Of a stretch of 64,000 bases of DNA, positions 44,385 through 53,701 are shown piece by piece. The number at the start of each line of letters is the position of its first letter. Within the stretch, counting starts at the first letter, position 1. The translations under genes and the position numbers were made by a program. The notes below the pieces were generated by a model. That model searched no databases. It saw nothing but the letters and a program-made list of their open reading frames with translations, and was not told where the DNA came from. The stretch comes from Roseobacter sp. (GTDB lineage Bacteria; Pseudomonadota; Alphaproteobacteria; Rhodobacterales; Rhodobacteraceae), in contig JADFAE010000010.1 in assembly GCA_015665415.1 (NCBI GenBank), positions 248,001-312,000 on the forward strand, read 5' to 3'.

Positions 44385-45119
44385 ATGCGCGCGCGCAAGA
44401 TCCTTCGCCTTTCCGGGACTGACACCCGCGACTTTCTACAGGGGTTGATCACCAATGATATCAACAAGATCGACCAAGGACTGGTCTATGCTGCGCTGCT
44501 GACACCACAGGGCAAATATCTGGCGGATTTCTTTGTGTCGGCGCAGGGCGACTATGTGCTGCTGGATGTGGATGCAGCGCAGGCAGAGGCCCTGATGAAG
44601 CGACTGTCGATGTATCGGCTGCGCGCCAAGGTCGAGATCACCATGACCGATCTTCAGATCGCCTGCGGCACCGGCCCAGCCCCAGAGGGCGCGCTTGCCG
44701 ATCCGCGCCACGAGGACCTCGGCTGGCGTCTTATCGGGGCAGAAGCGGGCGATGATGGCAGCGATTGGGACGCGCTTCATGTCGCTCATTGCATCCCCCA
44801 AAGCGGCGTTGAGCTGGGACCAGACAGCTATATCCTGGAGGCCGGCTTGGAAGCGCTAAATGGCGTCGATTTTCGCAAGGGCTGTTATGTCGGCCAGGAG
44901 GTCACCGCCCGGATGAAGCACAAGACCGAACTGCGCAAAGGGCTGCGTCGGGTGCAGATCAAGGGCACCGCCCCAATTGGCAGTGCCATCACCGCCGGTG
45001 GCAAGGCGGTGGGGACGCTGTTCACCCAGTCAGATGGGCAGGCCATTGCCTATCTGCGCCTGGATCGTGCCAGTGGCGAAATGCAAGCGGGGGATGCCAT
45101 CCTCCATTGGCAGCCCTGA
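44385..45119 (+). CDS. YgfZ/GcvT-family folate-binding protein
   Basis: A 244-residue tetrahydrofolate-binding protein needed for repair or maturation of some iron-sulfur enzymes. The signature KGCYVGQE lies at 165-172 and contains the redox-active Cys. The N-terminus carries LSGTDTRDFLQGLITNDI, typical of the YgfZ branch. GGAG precedes ATG 44385, and the frame to 44307 is not credible. It lies on its own between the glycosyltransferase and a small secreted-protein gene; the sdaA product in this window is one possible Fe-S client, by inference. Confidence 0.92.
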   Translation: MRARKILRLSGTDTRDFLQGLITNDINKIDQGLVYAALLTPQGKYLADFFVSAQGDYVLLDVDAAQAEALMKRLSMYRLRAKVEITMTDLQIACGTGPAPEGALADPRHEDLGWRLIGAEAGDDGSDWDALHVAHCIPQSGVELGPDSYILEAGLEALNGVDFRKGCYVGQEVTARMKHKTELRKGLRRVQIKGTAPIGSAITAGGKAVGTLFTQSDGQAIAYLRLDRASGEMQAGDAILHWQP

Positions 45120-45296
45120 CCTGAACCCCGACCTGGGCCGCCTGACACACACCACCGGCAAGACCACCGTTTCCGGATTTCGTTTCTGGTTTTGAAACCT
45201 TGTGGCCCCTAGAGTTTGGGTCATCCCAGTCGCACAAAGGCTGGTTCTTTTGACATTTCAGGCCTCAATCAGATCAAATCAATTTTCGGAGACAGC

Positions 45297-45869
45297 ATGC
45301 ACCGCTCTTTCGCCCCCAGCCTCAGCCTCGCCCTTGCAACCCTGGCCGCTTTGCCAGCCACGGCCCAATCTTGGGAATATGGTGCCTGGCGGGTCTACGC
45401 TGCAACCCAGGACACCACCGAACACAGCAGCCGCAGCTGCACCGCCATAACCGGGGGTGACGGCCTCCCGTCGTTGAGCCTGTCGGTGATGAACCTGGAT
45501 GCAGGCCCCCCCGACGACTACCCGGAACCCACCCTGCACGAAAGTGCTGCACGCGGGTATTCAACCCAGCTGCAAAACGGCCAGGCCGTAGGATTTGTCT
45601 TTGATGGTCAGGCCGCGTTTTACGGCATTGCCGATGGCTACCTCGGCGCCGACGGCTTTGCTCAGGCCGTTGTCTCGCCCCGCTGGCAGGACACCATCAA
45701 TATGCTGCTGTGGATGAAGGCCGGGCAGAACATCGACATCCGAACCGTTCAGCCCTATGGTGCCGGTGAACAGGTGATGCAGGTCTCGCTCAGCGGCTTT
45801 ACCGCCGCCTATGGCAAGATGATGGATGAATGCGGCTTTGACATCGAAATCACAGCCCCGGAACAGTAG
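45297..45869 (+). CDS. Secreted protein resembling invasion-associated locus B type
   Basis: A 190-residue exported protein. The signal peptide is MHRSFAPSLSLALATLAALPATAQ (cleavage after about residue 24). The mature part begins SWEYGAWRVYAATQDTT, contains Cys in SRSCTAITGG and MDECGFD, and ends with a GFTAAYGKMMDECGFDIE segment. A WxVY start plus two Cys resembles IalB-like periplasmic proteins, but the match is loose. Function is unknown. It is preceded by YgfZ on the same strand at 178 bases. Confidence 0.75.
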   Translation: MHRSFAPSLSLALATLAALPATAQSWEYGAWRVYAATQDTTEHSSRSCTAITGGDGLPSLSLSVMNLDAGPPDDYPEPTLHESAARGYSTQLQNGQAVGFVFDGQAAFYGIADGYLGADGFAQAVVSPRWQDTINMLLWMKAGQNIDIRTVQPYGAGEQVMQVSLSGFTAAYGKMMDECGFDIEITAPEQ

Positions 45870-45949
45870 CCCCAAAACCTGGTACCACCCAATGCAACGA
45901 CCCTGAGGCAACTGCGCCAGAGACAGTACAAACCAACCTGACACCGCCC

Positions 45950-45986
45950 CAAAGGAAAAGGCCCCCTGTGCAACAGGAGGCCTCTT
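45950..45986 (-). terminator. efp terminator
   Basis: On the - strand AGGCCTCCTG pairs with CAGGGGGCCTT (one mismatch) across a short loop, followed by TTCC. It lies about 40 bases after the efp stop codon. Confidence 0.7.
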
Positions 45987-46024
45987 GGAAAACATGTCGA
46001 TTCCAATACGTATCGATCGCTGGA

Positions 46025-46588
46025 TCAGGCGCGTTCGGAATAGTCCATGGTATCGGTGTTCACCACAATCATTTCGTCCTGGCCAACAAAGGGAGGCACC
46101 ATGACTTTGACGCCATTGTCCAGGATCGCAGGCTTAAAGGAGTTGGCAGCGGTCTGCCCCTTTACCACGGGCTCTGTCTCGACAATTTTGCAGATCACTT
46201 TCTGTGGCACAGTCGCGTTCAGCGCTTCTTCGTCGTAGAATTCCACCACGATGGTCATGCCATCCTGCAGAAACGGGCGGCGATCTCCCAACAGCTCGGA
46301 GGGCAGTTCGATCTGCTCATAGGTTTCGGTGTCCATGAACACCAACATGCCGTCGCTCTCATAGAGGAACTGCTGGTCTTTCTGCTCAAGACGCACGCGC
46401 TCGACCTTGTCCGCAGAGCGGAAACGCTCGTTCAATTTGGAACCATTGCGCAGGTTACGCAGTTCCACCTGAGCAAAGGCACCGCCCTTGCCGGGTTTGA
46501 CGTGATCGACCTTGACTGCGGCCCAAAGCCCGTCGTTGTGCTCCAGGACATTGCCGGGGCGGATCTCGTTACCATTGATCTTTGGCAT
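46025..46588 (-). CDS. efp: Elongation factor P
   Basis: A 187-residue translation factor that relieves stalling at polyproline stretches. The N-terminal KOW-like domain reads [16 protein letters not shown] and [17 protein letters not shown], with Lys34 as the modification site at the loop tip (beta-lysylation in many bacteria). The middle OB domain carries [14 protein letters not shown], and the C-terminal OB domain ends [22 protein letters not shown]. The modifying enzyme genes epmA/epmB are not in this window. A terminator follows. Confidence 0.97.
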   Translation of the reverse strand: MPKINGNEIRPGNVLEHNDGLWAAVKVDHVKPGKGGAFAQVELRNLRNGSKLNERFRSADKVERVRLEQKDQQFLYESDGMLVFMDTETYEQIELPSELLGDRRPFLQDGMTIVVEFYDEEALNATVPQKVICKIVETEPVVKGQTAANSFKPAILDNGVKVMVPPFVGQDEMIVVNTDTMDYSERA

Positions 46589-46693
46589 CTGAAAAATCCT
46601 TCTGGGAAGGTTGATGATATATTAAGGCACCCTATATCTGTCGTGGTCTTGGCTGGCAAGACAACGATATCTCGTAGTTTCCCCGGATTAGAT

Positions 46694-46720
46694 ATGCAAA
46701 ATTTGCATGAAAGCTATGCA
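46694..46720. promoter_or_regulatory. Two overlapping palindromes upstream of efp and the DUF6280 gene
   Basis: ATGCAAAATTTGCAT (46694-46708) is a perfect palindrome around a central A. It overlaps TGCAT-N7-ATGCA (46704-46720). It sits about 100 bases from both divergent starts. It resembles, from memory, AT-rich TGCAAAT-type boxes bound by Fur/Mur-type metal regulators, but this is a weak comparison. Confidence 0.4.
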
Positions 46721-46806
46721 TCTGCGGGCTACCCGAATCGTCACAGTTCCGTCATAAGGAACGCCACGCCAAGAATTGCAATAGCAAGAAAAACAAAGGA
46801 AACCAG

Positions 46807-47124
46807 ATGCGAGATTTCGTTGACGGCACCGCCTACAACAATGAACAGGGCAACCGGGCACGCAAGCTCTTTGCCGCTGTTGTCTTGGCTGCGCTGGACG
46901 ACGCCATTGCCGACGACAAGAAATATGGCAATGGCCCCGAACAGATCGCCCGCTGGGCACGGTCACGCGATGGGCGCGAAGTCCTGAGCTGCGCCGGTAT
47001 TGACCCCAATGAACGGGTTGTTGGTGGGCTGATGGAATTTGTCGGACGCGGTGTGCGGACCTCTGTTGCGCTGTCGCGCGAAGAAAGCGAACGCCGCAAC
47101 GCAGCCCAGGCCGAAGCCGCCTGA
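46807..47124 (+). CDS. DUF6280-like small protein
   Basis: A 105-residue soluble protein with GNRARKLFAAVVLAALDDAIADDKKYGNGPEQIARWARSRDG, then REVLSCAGIDPNERVVGGLMEFV. This resembles a conserved Rhodobacteraceae family (DUF6280) of unknown role. The helical first half and the single Cys are conserved-looking. ATG 46807 is preceded by GGAAACCAG. A terminator follows the stop. It is divergent from efp. Confidence 0.8.
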   Translation: MRDFVDGTAYNNEQGNRARKLFAAVVLAALDDAIADDKKYGNGPEQIARWARSRDGREVLSCAGIDPNERVVGGLMEFVGRGVRTSVALSREESERRNAAQAEAA

Positions 47125-47174
47125 GCCCGATCTGGCCTAGATGGGCCAGAGATCTGACAAACAGTCAAAAGAAA

Positions 47175-47200
47175 GACGCGTCCTGGGGGGCGCGTTTTTC
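47175..47200 (+). terminator. Terminator of the DUF6280 gene
   Basis: ACGCG (47176-47180) pairs with CGCGT (47191-47195), with an inner CC/GG pairing, followed by TTTTCTTTTTC. It is about 50 bases after the stop codon. Confidence 0.75.
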
Positions 47201-47361
47201 TTTTTCTGGGCCCCTGCCTTGTGTCGTGCTCGGGCAAGGATTGGCCGATTTTGCCAGGCGCGCGTGCCATCCCTGCGCTAGGGTAGACAAAAAAAGCGCT
47301 TTTCCTTGCCGCACAGATCGGCAATCACGGGGAAACGATAGGCTCAGCTTGGGGATCCGCT

Positions 47362-48825
47362 ATGGCGACACGCGCACTGATGATACAGGGCACCGGCAGC
47401 AATGTCGGGAAATCCATGCTGGTGGCGGGTCTGGCGCGGGCCTTTACCCGTCGTGGCCTCAAGGTGGCCCCGTTCAAATCGCAGAACATGTCCAACAATG
47501 CCGCCGTCACCCCGGAGGGCGGCGAGATCGGCCGCGCCCAGGCCCTGCAGGCGCGCGCCGCAGGGCGGGAACCGCATGTGGATATGAATCCGGTGCTGCT
47601 CAAGCCCGAGACCGACACCGGCGCCCAGCTGATCGTGCAGGGCAAGCGCCGCGGCACCCAGGCTGCCGGGTCCTTCATGCGCGACAAGACCGGACTGATG
47701 GAGGCGGCGCTCGACAGTTATTACCGTCTGGCCGCCGATGTGGATCTGGTCCTGATCGAGGGGGCCGGCTCTCCCGCGGAAACCAATCTGCGCAATGGCG
47801 ACATTGCAAATATGGGCTTTGCCTGCGCGGTCCAGGCCCCTGTTGTGCTGGTGGGCGATATTCATCGCGGCGGCGTCATTGCTCAGATTGTTGGCACCCA
47901 GGCCGTGCTGGAGCCGCAGGATCTGGACCGTGTGGTCGGCTTTGCCGTCAACCGATTTCGCGGTGACATCAGCCTGTTTGACGCCGGGCGGGACGACATT
48001 GCCCAGCGCACCGGCTGGCCTGCGCTGGGGGTGATCCCCTGGTTTTGGGAGGCCTGGAAACTGCCGGCCGAGGACATGATGGATATCGCCTCCCGCAAGG
48101 GTGGTGCCTGCAAGATTGTGGTGCCACAGCTGGAACGGATGGCAAACTTCGACGATCTCGATCCGCTCGCTGCCGAGCCAGAGGTCAGTATAGAGATCAT
48201 TCCCCCCGGCAAGGCCCTGCCCGGCGATGCCGATCTGGTGCTGATCCCCGGCAGCAAATCCACCATCGGCGATCTGGCCTATCTGCGTGCTCAGGGCTGG
48301 GACATCGACATTCTCGCCCACCATCGCCGTGGTGGCCATGTCATCGGGCTCTGTGGCGGCTATCAGATGTTGGGCCAAACCATCGATGACCCAGAGGGCG
48401 TAGACGGTCGCCCCGGCAAGGTTGCAGGGCTTGGCCTGCTGGATGTGGAGACCGTCATGGCAGGTGAAAAGCGGGTAACCCTGACCCAGGCCAGCAGCGT
48501 CGCGGGCGATCTTCCGGTCAGCGGCTACGAGATTCACATGGGCCGGACCAGCGGCCCGGATTGCGATCGCGCCTGGCTGCGGATTGGCGACCGCTTGGAA
48601 GGTGCTGCCTCTGCCGATGGTCGGGTGCTTGGCTCTTATTTGCATGGGCTGTTTGCCTCTGATGGCTTCCGGGCAAACTTTCTATCCGGCCTCGGATACG
48701 CCAGCGACAGCGCCTATGACGCCGGGGTCGAAGACACGCTGGATGCTCTGGCCGACCATCTGGAACAGCATATGGATCTGGATCAACTGCTGGCACTTTC
48801 GGCACGTGTACCAACCCGCCCCTAG
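47362..48825 (+). CDS. cobQ: Cobyric acid synthase (CobQ)
   Basis: Amidates adenosyl-cobyrinic a,c-diamide four times in cobalamin synthesis. The N-terminal P-loop domain carries [22 protein letters not shown] and [30 protein letters not shown]. The class I glutamine amidotransferase-like domain contains [19 protein letters not shown], the nucleophile Cys in [12 protein letters not shown] and [14 protein letters not shown], then [15 protein letters not shown] with the catalytic His. Length (487 residues) is normal. No other cob genes are nearby. Only the B12-dependent-enzyme chaperone meaB elsewhere in the window gives functional context. Confidence 0.96.
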   Translation: MATRALMIQGTGSNVGKSMLVAGLARAFTRRGLKVAPFKSQNMSNNAAVTPEGGEIGRAQALQARAAGREPHVDMNPVLLKPETDTGAQLIVQGKRRGTQAAGSFMRDKTGLMEAALDSYYRLAADVDLVLIEGAGSPAETNLRNGDIANMGFACAVQAPVVLVGDIHRGGVIAQIVGTQAVLEPQDLDRVVGFAVNRFRGDISLFDAGRDDIAQRTGWPALGVIPWFWEAWKLPAEDMMDIASRKGGACKIVVPQLERMANFDDLDPLAAEPEVSIEIIPPGKALPGDADLVLIPGSKSTIGDLAYLRAQGWDIDILAHHRRGGHVIGLCGGYQMLGQTIDDPEGVDGRPGKVAGLGLLDVETVMAGEKRVTLTQASSVAGDLPVSGYEIHMGRTSGPDCDRAWLRIGDRLEGAASADGRVLGSYLHGLFASDGFRANFLSGLGYASDSAYDAGVEDTLDALADHLEQHMDLDQLLALSARVPTRP

Positions 48826-48925
48826 CCTTCACAGCGCTCCACAACCACTCAGAGCCAGCATATTGATGGCACCCGGGCCCAGGAATACGGGTCGCGCCGC
48901 GCCCTGCGCGGCGCCAGACCCAACG

Positions 48926-48956
48926 AAAAAGCCGCTCCCATCGGGAGCGGCTTTTT
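48926..48956. terminator. Bidirectional terminator between cobQ and the PopZ-like gene
   Basis: AAAAAGCCGCTCCC (48926-48939) pairs perfectly with GGGAGCGGCTTTTT (48943-48956) around ATC. The A-run and T-run make it functional on both strands, ending both convergent genes. Confidence 0.9.
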
Positions 48957-49010
48957 GGGCGGGAGCCCCCCGCCAACCTGTTTCCATCGAACCAAGAAGG
49001 ATCAAACGGG

Positions 49011-50144
49011 CTAGATCAGATCCTGGGCGGCAAGGGCACGCTGTATTTCCCGGCGCACCAATTTGCGCACATTGCGGGTGATCCGCTCCCCCAGAGCCCC
49101 CTGGAGTTCACTTCGGACGATATCGGCAACCAGTTCGCGCAGGCTTTCCTCGTCCAGATAGCTCTCATCGCTGGCCAATCCTTCAACGGCGTCCAGAGTC
49201 TCGTCCAATGCAGCCTCTTCGGCCAGCTGCCGCGCCTCCAGTTCCGCATCTGCAAGATCCGCATCATTCCCCTGCGGCGCGCCTGTCTCCAAAGGCATCT
49301 CGTCCTCAGCCAAGGCCTCCTCGACGTGATCCTTCCATTCGAGCGTCTCGATATTGGTACCCGCATAGGGATCGCTGGAGCTTCCATCCGGCTCCCATTG
49401 CCCTTCGGCGCGGGCCACCTTGGCTTCCAGCTCTGCAATCTTCTGCACCACCGATGACACCCGCTGACCGCTCTCACCCGTGTCCTCAACAGCATGTGTC
49501 ACACCGCCTTGCGGCGGCTCTTCCGGCTCAAACGGCGCAGTGTCCTCACGCACCGGCGCATCGCCGCTGGCTGCGGCTTCATAAAGTGTTGCCGCAGGAT
49601 CGTGCCAAGGCGCAGCCTCCGCCCCCACTTCAGAGCTGAGGTCGCTGCCCTCGTCCTGCAACGCCTCCGCCAGCTCCGTCACAGCGGCCAGATCCAGGCC
49701 CGCCTCAGGGCCAGTTTCAGGGCCAGTTTCGGTGGCTGGCTCGGTGCCTTCCATCTCAGCCTGGTATGCAGACGTCTGCGCACCCTGCTCCGTCGCATCG
49801 CCACCTGCTTCGGCATCCCAGCCTTCTGGATCCCAGCCTTCTGGATCCCGGGCCATGGCATCTCGGTTTTCAGGCGTGCCTTCAGGCTGGCGCGCGTCAA
49901 CCGCTCCTGCCGGTGCTGCGGTCGCCTGCTCAAAAACGGGTTGATTTTCGACCGGCCCGGCCTCTTGCGTCTGCGCAGGCTCTGCGGCGACGCGCAAAGA
50001 CGGCGTCAGAACCAGGCGCGGAGCGGCTTGGCGGCTCTCTTTCACCGGGGCCACCGGAGGGGTCACGCGCCCATCTTCGCTCACCAATCGGCGAATGGAG
50101 GACAGGACATCTTCGATTTCAGCCTGGCTTACAGGATCGGACAT
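49011..50144 (-). CDS. PopZ-like protein with disordered acidic linker
   Basis: A 377-residue protein. The first helix EIEDVLSSIRRLVSED (9-24) matches the N-terminal partner-binding helix of PopZ (DUF2497). The last 50 residues (LRELVADIVRSELQGALGER, ITRNVRKLVRREIQRAL) resemble its C-terminal oligomerisation helices. Between them is a long Pro/Ala/Glu-rich acidic linker. This includes small tandem repeats (DPEGWDPEGWDAE, encoded by a duplicated 15-mer near 49817-49849; TETGPETGPEAG). PopZ builds a pole-located scaffold in Caulobacter; a polar hub role here is inference. It lies downstream of tolC and pcm. Confidence 0.75.
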   Translation of the reverse strand: MSDPVSQAEIEDVLSSIRRLVSEDGRVTPPVAPVKESRQAAPRLVLTPSLRVAAEPAQTQEAGPVENQPVFEQATAAPAGAVDARQPEGTPENRDAMARDPEGWDPEGWDAEAGGDATEQGAQTSAYQAEMEGTEPATETGPETGPEAGLDLAAVTELAEALQDEGSDLSSEVGAEAAPWHDPAATLYEAAASGDAPVREDTAPFEPEEPPQGGVTHAVEDTGESGQRVSSVVQKIAELEAKVARAEGQWEPDGSSSDPYAGTNIETLEWKDHVEEALAEDEMPLETGAPQGNDADLADAELEARQLAEEAALDETLDAVEGLASDESYLDEESLRELVADIVRSELQGALGERITRNVRKLVRREIQRALAAQDLI

Positions 50145-50288
50145 ATTGTTAAAACCACTCTAGCCTTTGCGGCGAGTGTAGCTCTCCCGCCGCAATCACA
50201 CAACATTTAGAGAGACTTTTCAGCTTTTCCCTAAGGCAAAGTTCATACTCTGCCTCAGGACCTCTGCCGAACGCTGTTATTGTGGGCC

Positions 50289-51701
50289 TCAGTTCCGGCC
50301 CAGTGCCTTGAGAACCCGGTCCAGATCCCGGCTCTGGCGACTGACCTGCGCAGGCGCACCCTTGACCAGGTTGTAATAGAGCGTCGGATCGTAGATCTCG
50401 ACCGCCAATCCCAGGTGTTCAGCCGTCAACAGACCCTGTGCCTGCAGCAGCGAATAGGCAGCCGTCGCCTGATTGGCCCGCGACTGCACCCGCGCTGTCA
50501 GCGCATCCAGCAGATCCTGTTCGGCCTGCAGCACGTCCAGCGTGGTGCGCGCGCCCAATGTGGCCTCTTCGCGGATACCGTCAAAGGCAACCTGTGCGGC
50601 CCGCACGCTTTCGTTGGAGGACACCAGACTCGCCGTCGCCGCCTCGAGCGTTACATAGGCCGCCGCCACAGATTGCGTGACCCCACGTTGGGTTGTGAGC
50701 AAAAGCCCCCTTGCCGCATCGACTCGGGCAATGCTGGCCCGAAGGGTCGAGGCAAGTGCCCCCCCTGCATAGATAGGCTGCTTAAAGTTTATGCTGGCCC
50801 CCGAACCATGGTAGTCGCGAGTATTAATACCCCCCAAAACGGTGCTGACATCCGCAGTCAACGACACGCTAGGCCCCAATCCTTTTCGCGCAGATTCCAC
50901 GCTATAGTCCGCAGCTTTGACGGCGTGCCGCTGTGACAAAAGGCTGGGATGATTGCGGGCTGCAATCGCCTCCGCAGCCTGCAATGAGCCAACACGCTTT
51001 GGCAACGGCGGCTGCCCTGCAACCACACCAATTGGATTGCCCACAGCTTCGACATAGGAGGCTTTCGCCGCCAGCAGGTTGCCGCGACTTTCGATCAAAT
51101 TGGCGCGCGCCGAGGCCACCCGGCTTTGCGCCAGGGCAACATCCGTACGGGTCACTTCACCCACATCAAAACGATCTTGTGAGGCCTTCAGTTCCTCCTG
51201 CAACAGACGCAGGTTGTTGCTTTGCAGGCGCACCGTCTCTTGCTGCAGCAGGACATTCACATAGGTCTGTACCGCCTGGAACAGTACCTGCTGTTCGATA
51301 TCAAGTAGGCCCTGACGGGTAGCCAGGACAGTTTCCTGCGCCGCCAGTTGGCTCAACCGCGACGCACCACCGTCATACAACAGCAAAGACAGCTCAAGCC
51401 CCATCGAGACCTGCGATGTTGTGGTGCCTGCACTGGTGAACCTTGAGGCGTCATTGCGGGCCCTTGCAGAAATCACCCAATCGACAATCGGGCGCAACCG
51501 GGCAACCGCAGACGCAACATTTTCGTCCTCGACCCGCAACAGCGCCCGGTTCTGCTCCAGCAAGCCGCTGGTTTTGTATGCGCCAATCAGCGCATCGGAC
51601 AGATTGTCGGCACTTGCCGCCTTTGGCAGGGCAAAGGCAACCGCCGCCGCCCCTGCAAATACAAACGTCTTAAACAAACTCGCCGAATTTTTCCTAATCA
51701 T
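50289..51701 (-). CDS. TolC-family outer membrane efflux/secretion protein
   Basis: A 470-residue outer-membrane channel protein. A signal peptide (about 1-32, FAGAAAVAFALPKAASA) precedes two TolC repeats of long helices, e.g. LLRVEDENVASAVARLRPIVDW, AQETVLATRQGLLDIEQQVLFQAVQTYVNVLLQQETVRL and RTTLDVLQAEQDLLDALTARVQSR. The NP-rich ends are usual. It belongs to the type I secretion/TolC group and provides the outer-membrane exit for tripartite pumps. Pcm lies upstream on the same strand and the PopZ-like gene downstream, a recurring alphaproteobacterial order. Confidence 0.93.
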   Translation of the reverse strand: MIRKNSASLFKTFVFAGAAAVAFALPKAASADNLSDALIGAYKTSGLLEQNRALLRVEDENVASAVARLRPIVDWVISARARNDASRFTSAGTTTSQVSMGLELSLLLYDGGASRLSQLAAQETVLATRQGLLDIEQQVLFQAVQTYVNVLLQQETVRLQSNNLRLLQEELKASQDRFDVGEVTRTDVALAQSRVASARANLIESRGNLLAAKASYVEAVGNPIGVVAGQPPLPKRVGSLQAAEAIAARNHPSLLSQRHAVKAADYSVESARKGLGPSVSLTADVSTVLGGINTRDYHGSGASINFKQPIYAGGALASTLRASIARVDAARGLLLTTQRGVTQSVAAAYVTLEAATASLVSSNESVRAAQVAFDGIREEATLGARTTLDVLQAEQDLLDALTARVQSRANQATAAYSLLQAQGLLTAEHLGLAVEIYDPTLYYNLVKGAPAQVSRQSRDLDRVLKALGRN

Positions 51702-51924
51702 CGGTAGTCCTATCGTTTGCCGCGCCGCCAGCCGCGGTGGTTTGAATGTTCATACAAGTAGTACATTCAGCACAACTTGCCAGAGTCTTTTAACATCTGG
51801 TTCTTCTGGTTACGCATCGGAACGGGAGATTTTTACCCCGATACCATCAGCTCCCCCAAAGCCGTCCCAAGTACGCGCCATTTTGGCACCATCCAGGTCT
51901 CGGCATTAAACCCACCCCCAAGTC

Positions 51925-52578
51925 TCAAAGGGCGAAGGTTGCATCCTTTTCAAAGCCGGGCATCACCAAGGCACCGGCATTAAAGGCAAAGCGCCAGGAG
52001 ATCTGAGCGCCACGCTTGTGGCCGATCTTCACTTCGCCCAGAGCACCGCTCATGAAGATAACGGCAATGCGGCCACCATCCTTGAGCTGGTCCAACAGTG
52101 CCTGCGGCAGATCTTCGACCCCCCCCTGCACCAGAATGACGTCATAGGGGCCGTGCTCGGCGGCGCCCTCAGCCAGCGGTCCCACATGCACGATGGCATT
52201 GTCGGCCCCGGCCTCGGCCAGTTGCGCCTGTGCATCAGAGGACATCATCTCGTCCTCCTCGACGCCAATGACCATCTCTGCCATCCGCGCCGTCACGGCT
52301 GTGGAATAGCCCAACCCACAGCCAACATCGAGTACCAGTTCGTCGCCTTGGATATCCAGCGCATCAAGCATCTTGGCCAGGGTACGCGCCTCGATCAGGG
52401 TCCGGCCTGCGCCAAGATCCATATTGCGATCCGCATAGGCCGCCTCACGCTGGGCATCGGGCACAAAGTCTTCACGCGCCACAGCCAGCAGGGCCTCGAT
52501 GATCGGGTATTTGGTCACATCCGAAGGGCGGACCTGGGTATCCACCATCATGCGGCGACGTTCGGCAAAATCGGTCAT
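51925..52578 (-). CDS. pcm: Protein-L-isoaspartate O-methyltransferase family protein
   Basis: A 217-residue SAM-dependent methyltransferase that repairs isoaspartyl damage in aged proteins, or a paralogue. The SAM-binding motif is VLDVGCGLGYSTAVTARMAEMVIGVEEDEM. FVPDAQREAAYADRNMDLGAGRTLIEARTLAKMLDAL and YDVILVQGGVEDLPQALLDQLKDGGRIAVI follow. The usual DGT/S-x-x-T/S substrate motif is not obvious, so function could differ from classical Pcm. It is upstream of tolC (223-base gap) and may not share transcription. Confidence 0.85.
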   Translation of the reverse strand: MTDFAERRRMMVDTQVRPSDVTKYPIIEALLAVAREDFVPDAQREAAYADRNMDLGAGRTLIEARTLAKMLDALDIQGDELVLDVGCGLGYSTAVTARMAEMVIGVEEDEMMSSDAQAQLAEAGADNAIVHVGPLAEGAAEHGPYDVILVQGGVEDLPQALLDQLKDGGRIAVIFMSGALGEVKIGHKRGAQISWRFAFNAGALVMPGFEKDATFAL

Positions 52579-52716
52579 AAGCTAAACTCTTTTGTTCAGT
52601 CTGTTAAACGGGGTTGTGCCATATCCCGTCATCCACGGCAACGGGCCTAGAGCAATTTGAAGATGCTGTTGCTCAGGGATCGGAACTGACGCCAGAACCG
52701 GTACCTACTCCGGCAC

Positions 52717-53244
52717 CTATTTCTTTTTCACAAACTTGGTCAAAATGACAATCCGCTGGCCTTCGACTCGGCCCTCGATATGGTCGGGGTTGTCCTGCAC
52801 CAGCGAAATACCTCGCACCGCAGTGCCGCGTTTGGCAGTAAAGCCCGCGCCCTTGACCGGCAGATCCTTGATCAGCACCACATTGTCCCCTGTCGCCAGC
52901 GCCGCGCCATTGGCGTCGACATGACCGCCTGCGTCAGCGTGGCCATCTGCCACGGCCTGATTGTCGGCCCAGGCACGGGTCTCGTCATCAAGCCAGAGCT
53001 GATCCGCCAGGTCCCGCGCCCAGTCCTGATCCGCCAGCCGCATGAGCAGTCGCGCCGCCAGCACCTGTACGGCCGGCTCCTGCGACCACATGGAGGAGGC
53101 AAGACAACGCCAGTGGTTCTCCTCCAGATCCTCCTCGATCTGGCTCTGGCAGGTTGTGCAGATCTGCACCCCAGCCCCCTGCGGGCCGCCGGTGACAGCA
53201 TAAAATTGGGTGGTTTCTTCGGCAGAACACAGATCACAGGTCAC
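52717..53244 (-). CDS. PhnA-like zinc-ribbon protein
   Basis: A 175-residue protein. An N-terminal zinc ribbon carries CDLCSAEE and VQICTTCQSQ, a CXXC pair set. The C-terminal PhnA domain is LATGDNVVLIKDLPVKGAGFTAKRGTAVRGISL and VEGQRIVILTKFVKKK. PhnA proteins are small and of unsettled function; they are not needed for phosphonate cleavage. The first frame start is TTG 53250, but GTG 53244 is better placed, with GGAG eight bases upstream. The central 40 residues (Asp/Gly/His-rich, DGHADAGGHVDANG) are an unusual insert. Confidence 0.85.
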   Translation of the reverse strand: MTCDLCSAEETTQFYAVTGGPQGAGVQICTTCQSQIEEDLEENHWRCLASSMWSQEPAVQVLAARLLMRLADQDWARDLADQLWLDDETRAWADNQAVADGHADAGGHVDANGAALATGDNVVLIKDLPVKGAGFTAKRGTAVRGISLVQDNPDHIEGRVEGQRIVILTKFVKKK

Positions 53245-53329
53245 GGGCAAAGCTCCGGTTGGTTGGGATGCCTCGCACTATCGCCTTGGCGCCGGAAAGA
53301 AAAGCCTGAGGTCCGCCTGCTGCCCAACC

Positions 53330-53644
53330 CTAGGAGGCGCAGCCACTGCAGAATGGCGTCGCAGGCAAGAGGTCCAGCCGCTTGGGCGTGATGGCATCAC
53401 CGCAGATCTGACAAAAGCCGTAGTTCCCCCCCTCCAGCCGCGCCAGCGCCCCATCAATCTGGCGCAACTCCTCCAACTCGTTCAGCCCAAGCGTCTCCAG
53501 CACCTCATCGCCCTGACGCTCAGAGGAGCGGTCCTCCCAATCCTTTGGCATCGGCGCATCCAGCGCGTGCTCGACCTCGACCAGATGTCCGGCAAGTGCT
53601 TTACGCCGGGTTTCAAGTACTTGCCTTCGTGCTGCAAAATCCAT
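53330..53644 (-). CDS. TraR/DksA-family zinc-finger protein
   Basis: A 104-residue protein of the DksA/TraR C4 zinc-finger group. A coiled N-terminal region (about 1-70, RRKALAGHLVEVEHALDAP, ELEELRQIDGALARLEGG) is followed by FCQICGDAITPKRLDLLPATPFCSGCAS, with the four Cys ligands spaced CX2C-X17-CX2C. It lacks the long coiled-coil of full DksA, so it may bind RNA polymerase near its secondary channel as TraR does. A TTGAC-N4-GTCAA site is 58 bases upstream on its strand, suggesting FNR/DNR-type control. Confidence 0.88.
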   Translation of the reverse strand: MDFAARRQVLETRRKALAGHLVEVEHALDAPMPKDWEDRSSERQGDEVLETLGLNELEELRQIDGALARLEGGNYGFCQICGDAITPKRLDLLPATPFCSGCAS

Positions 53645-53701
53645 GCGTTCCCTCCCAATTGGTGACCCATTGCCACCTTACTCAAGGACAAGGCTACGGC
53701 A

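Noticed and set aside
47213-47361. Possible cobalamin riboswitch upstream of cobQ
   Set aside because: The gap is too short and no B12-box-like conserved segment was seen.
51744-51768. GAATGT-N13-ACATTC inverted repeat upstream of tolC
   Set aside because: Only six clean base pairs per arm with an uneven centre; not strong enough to call an operator.
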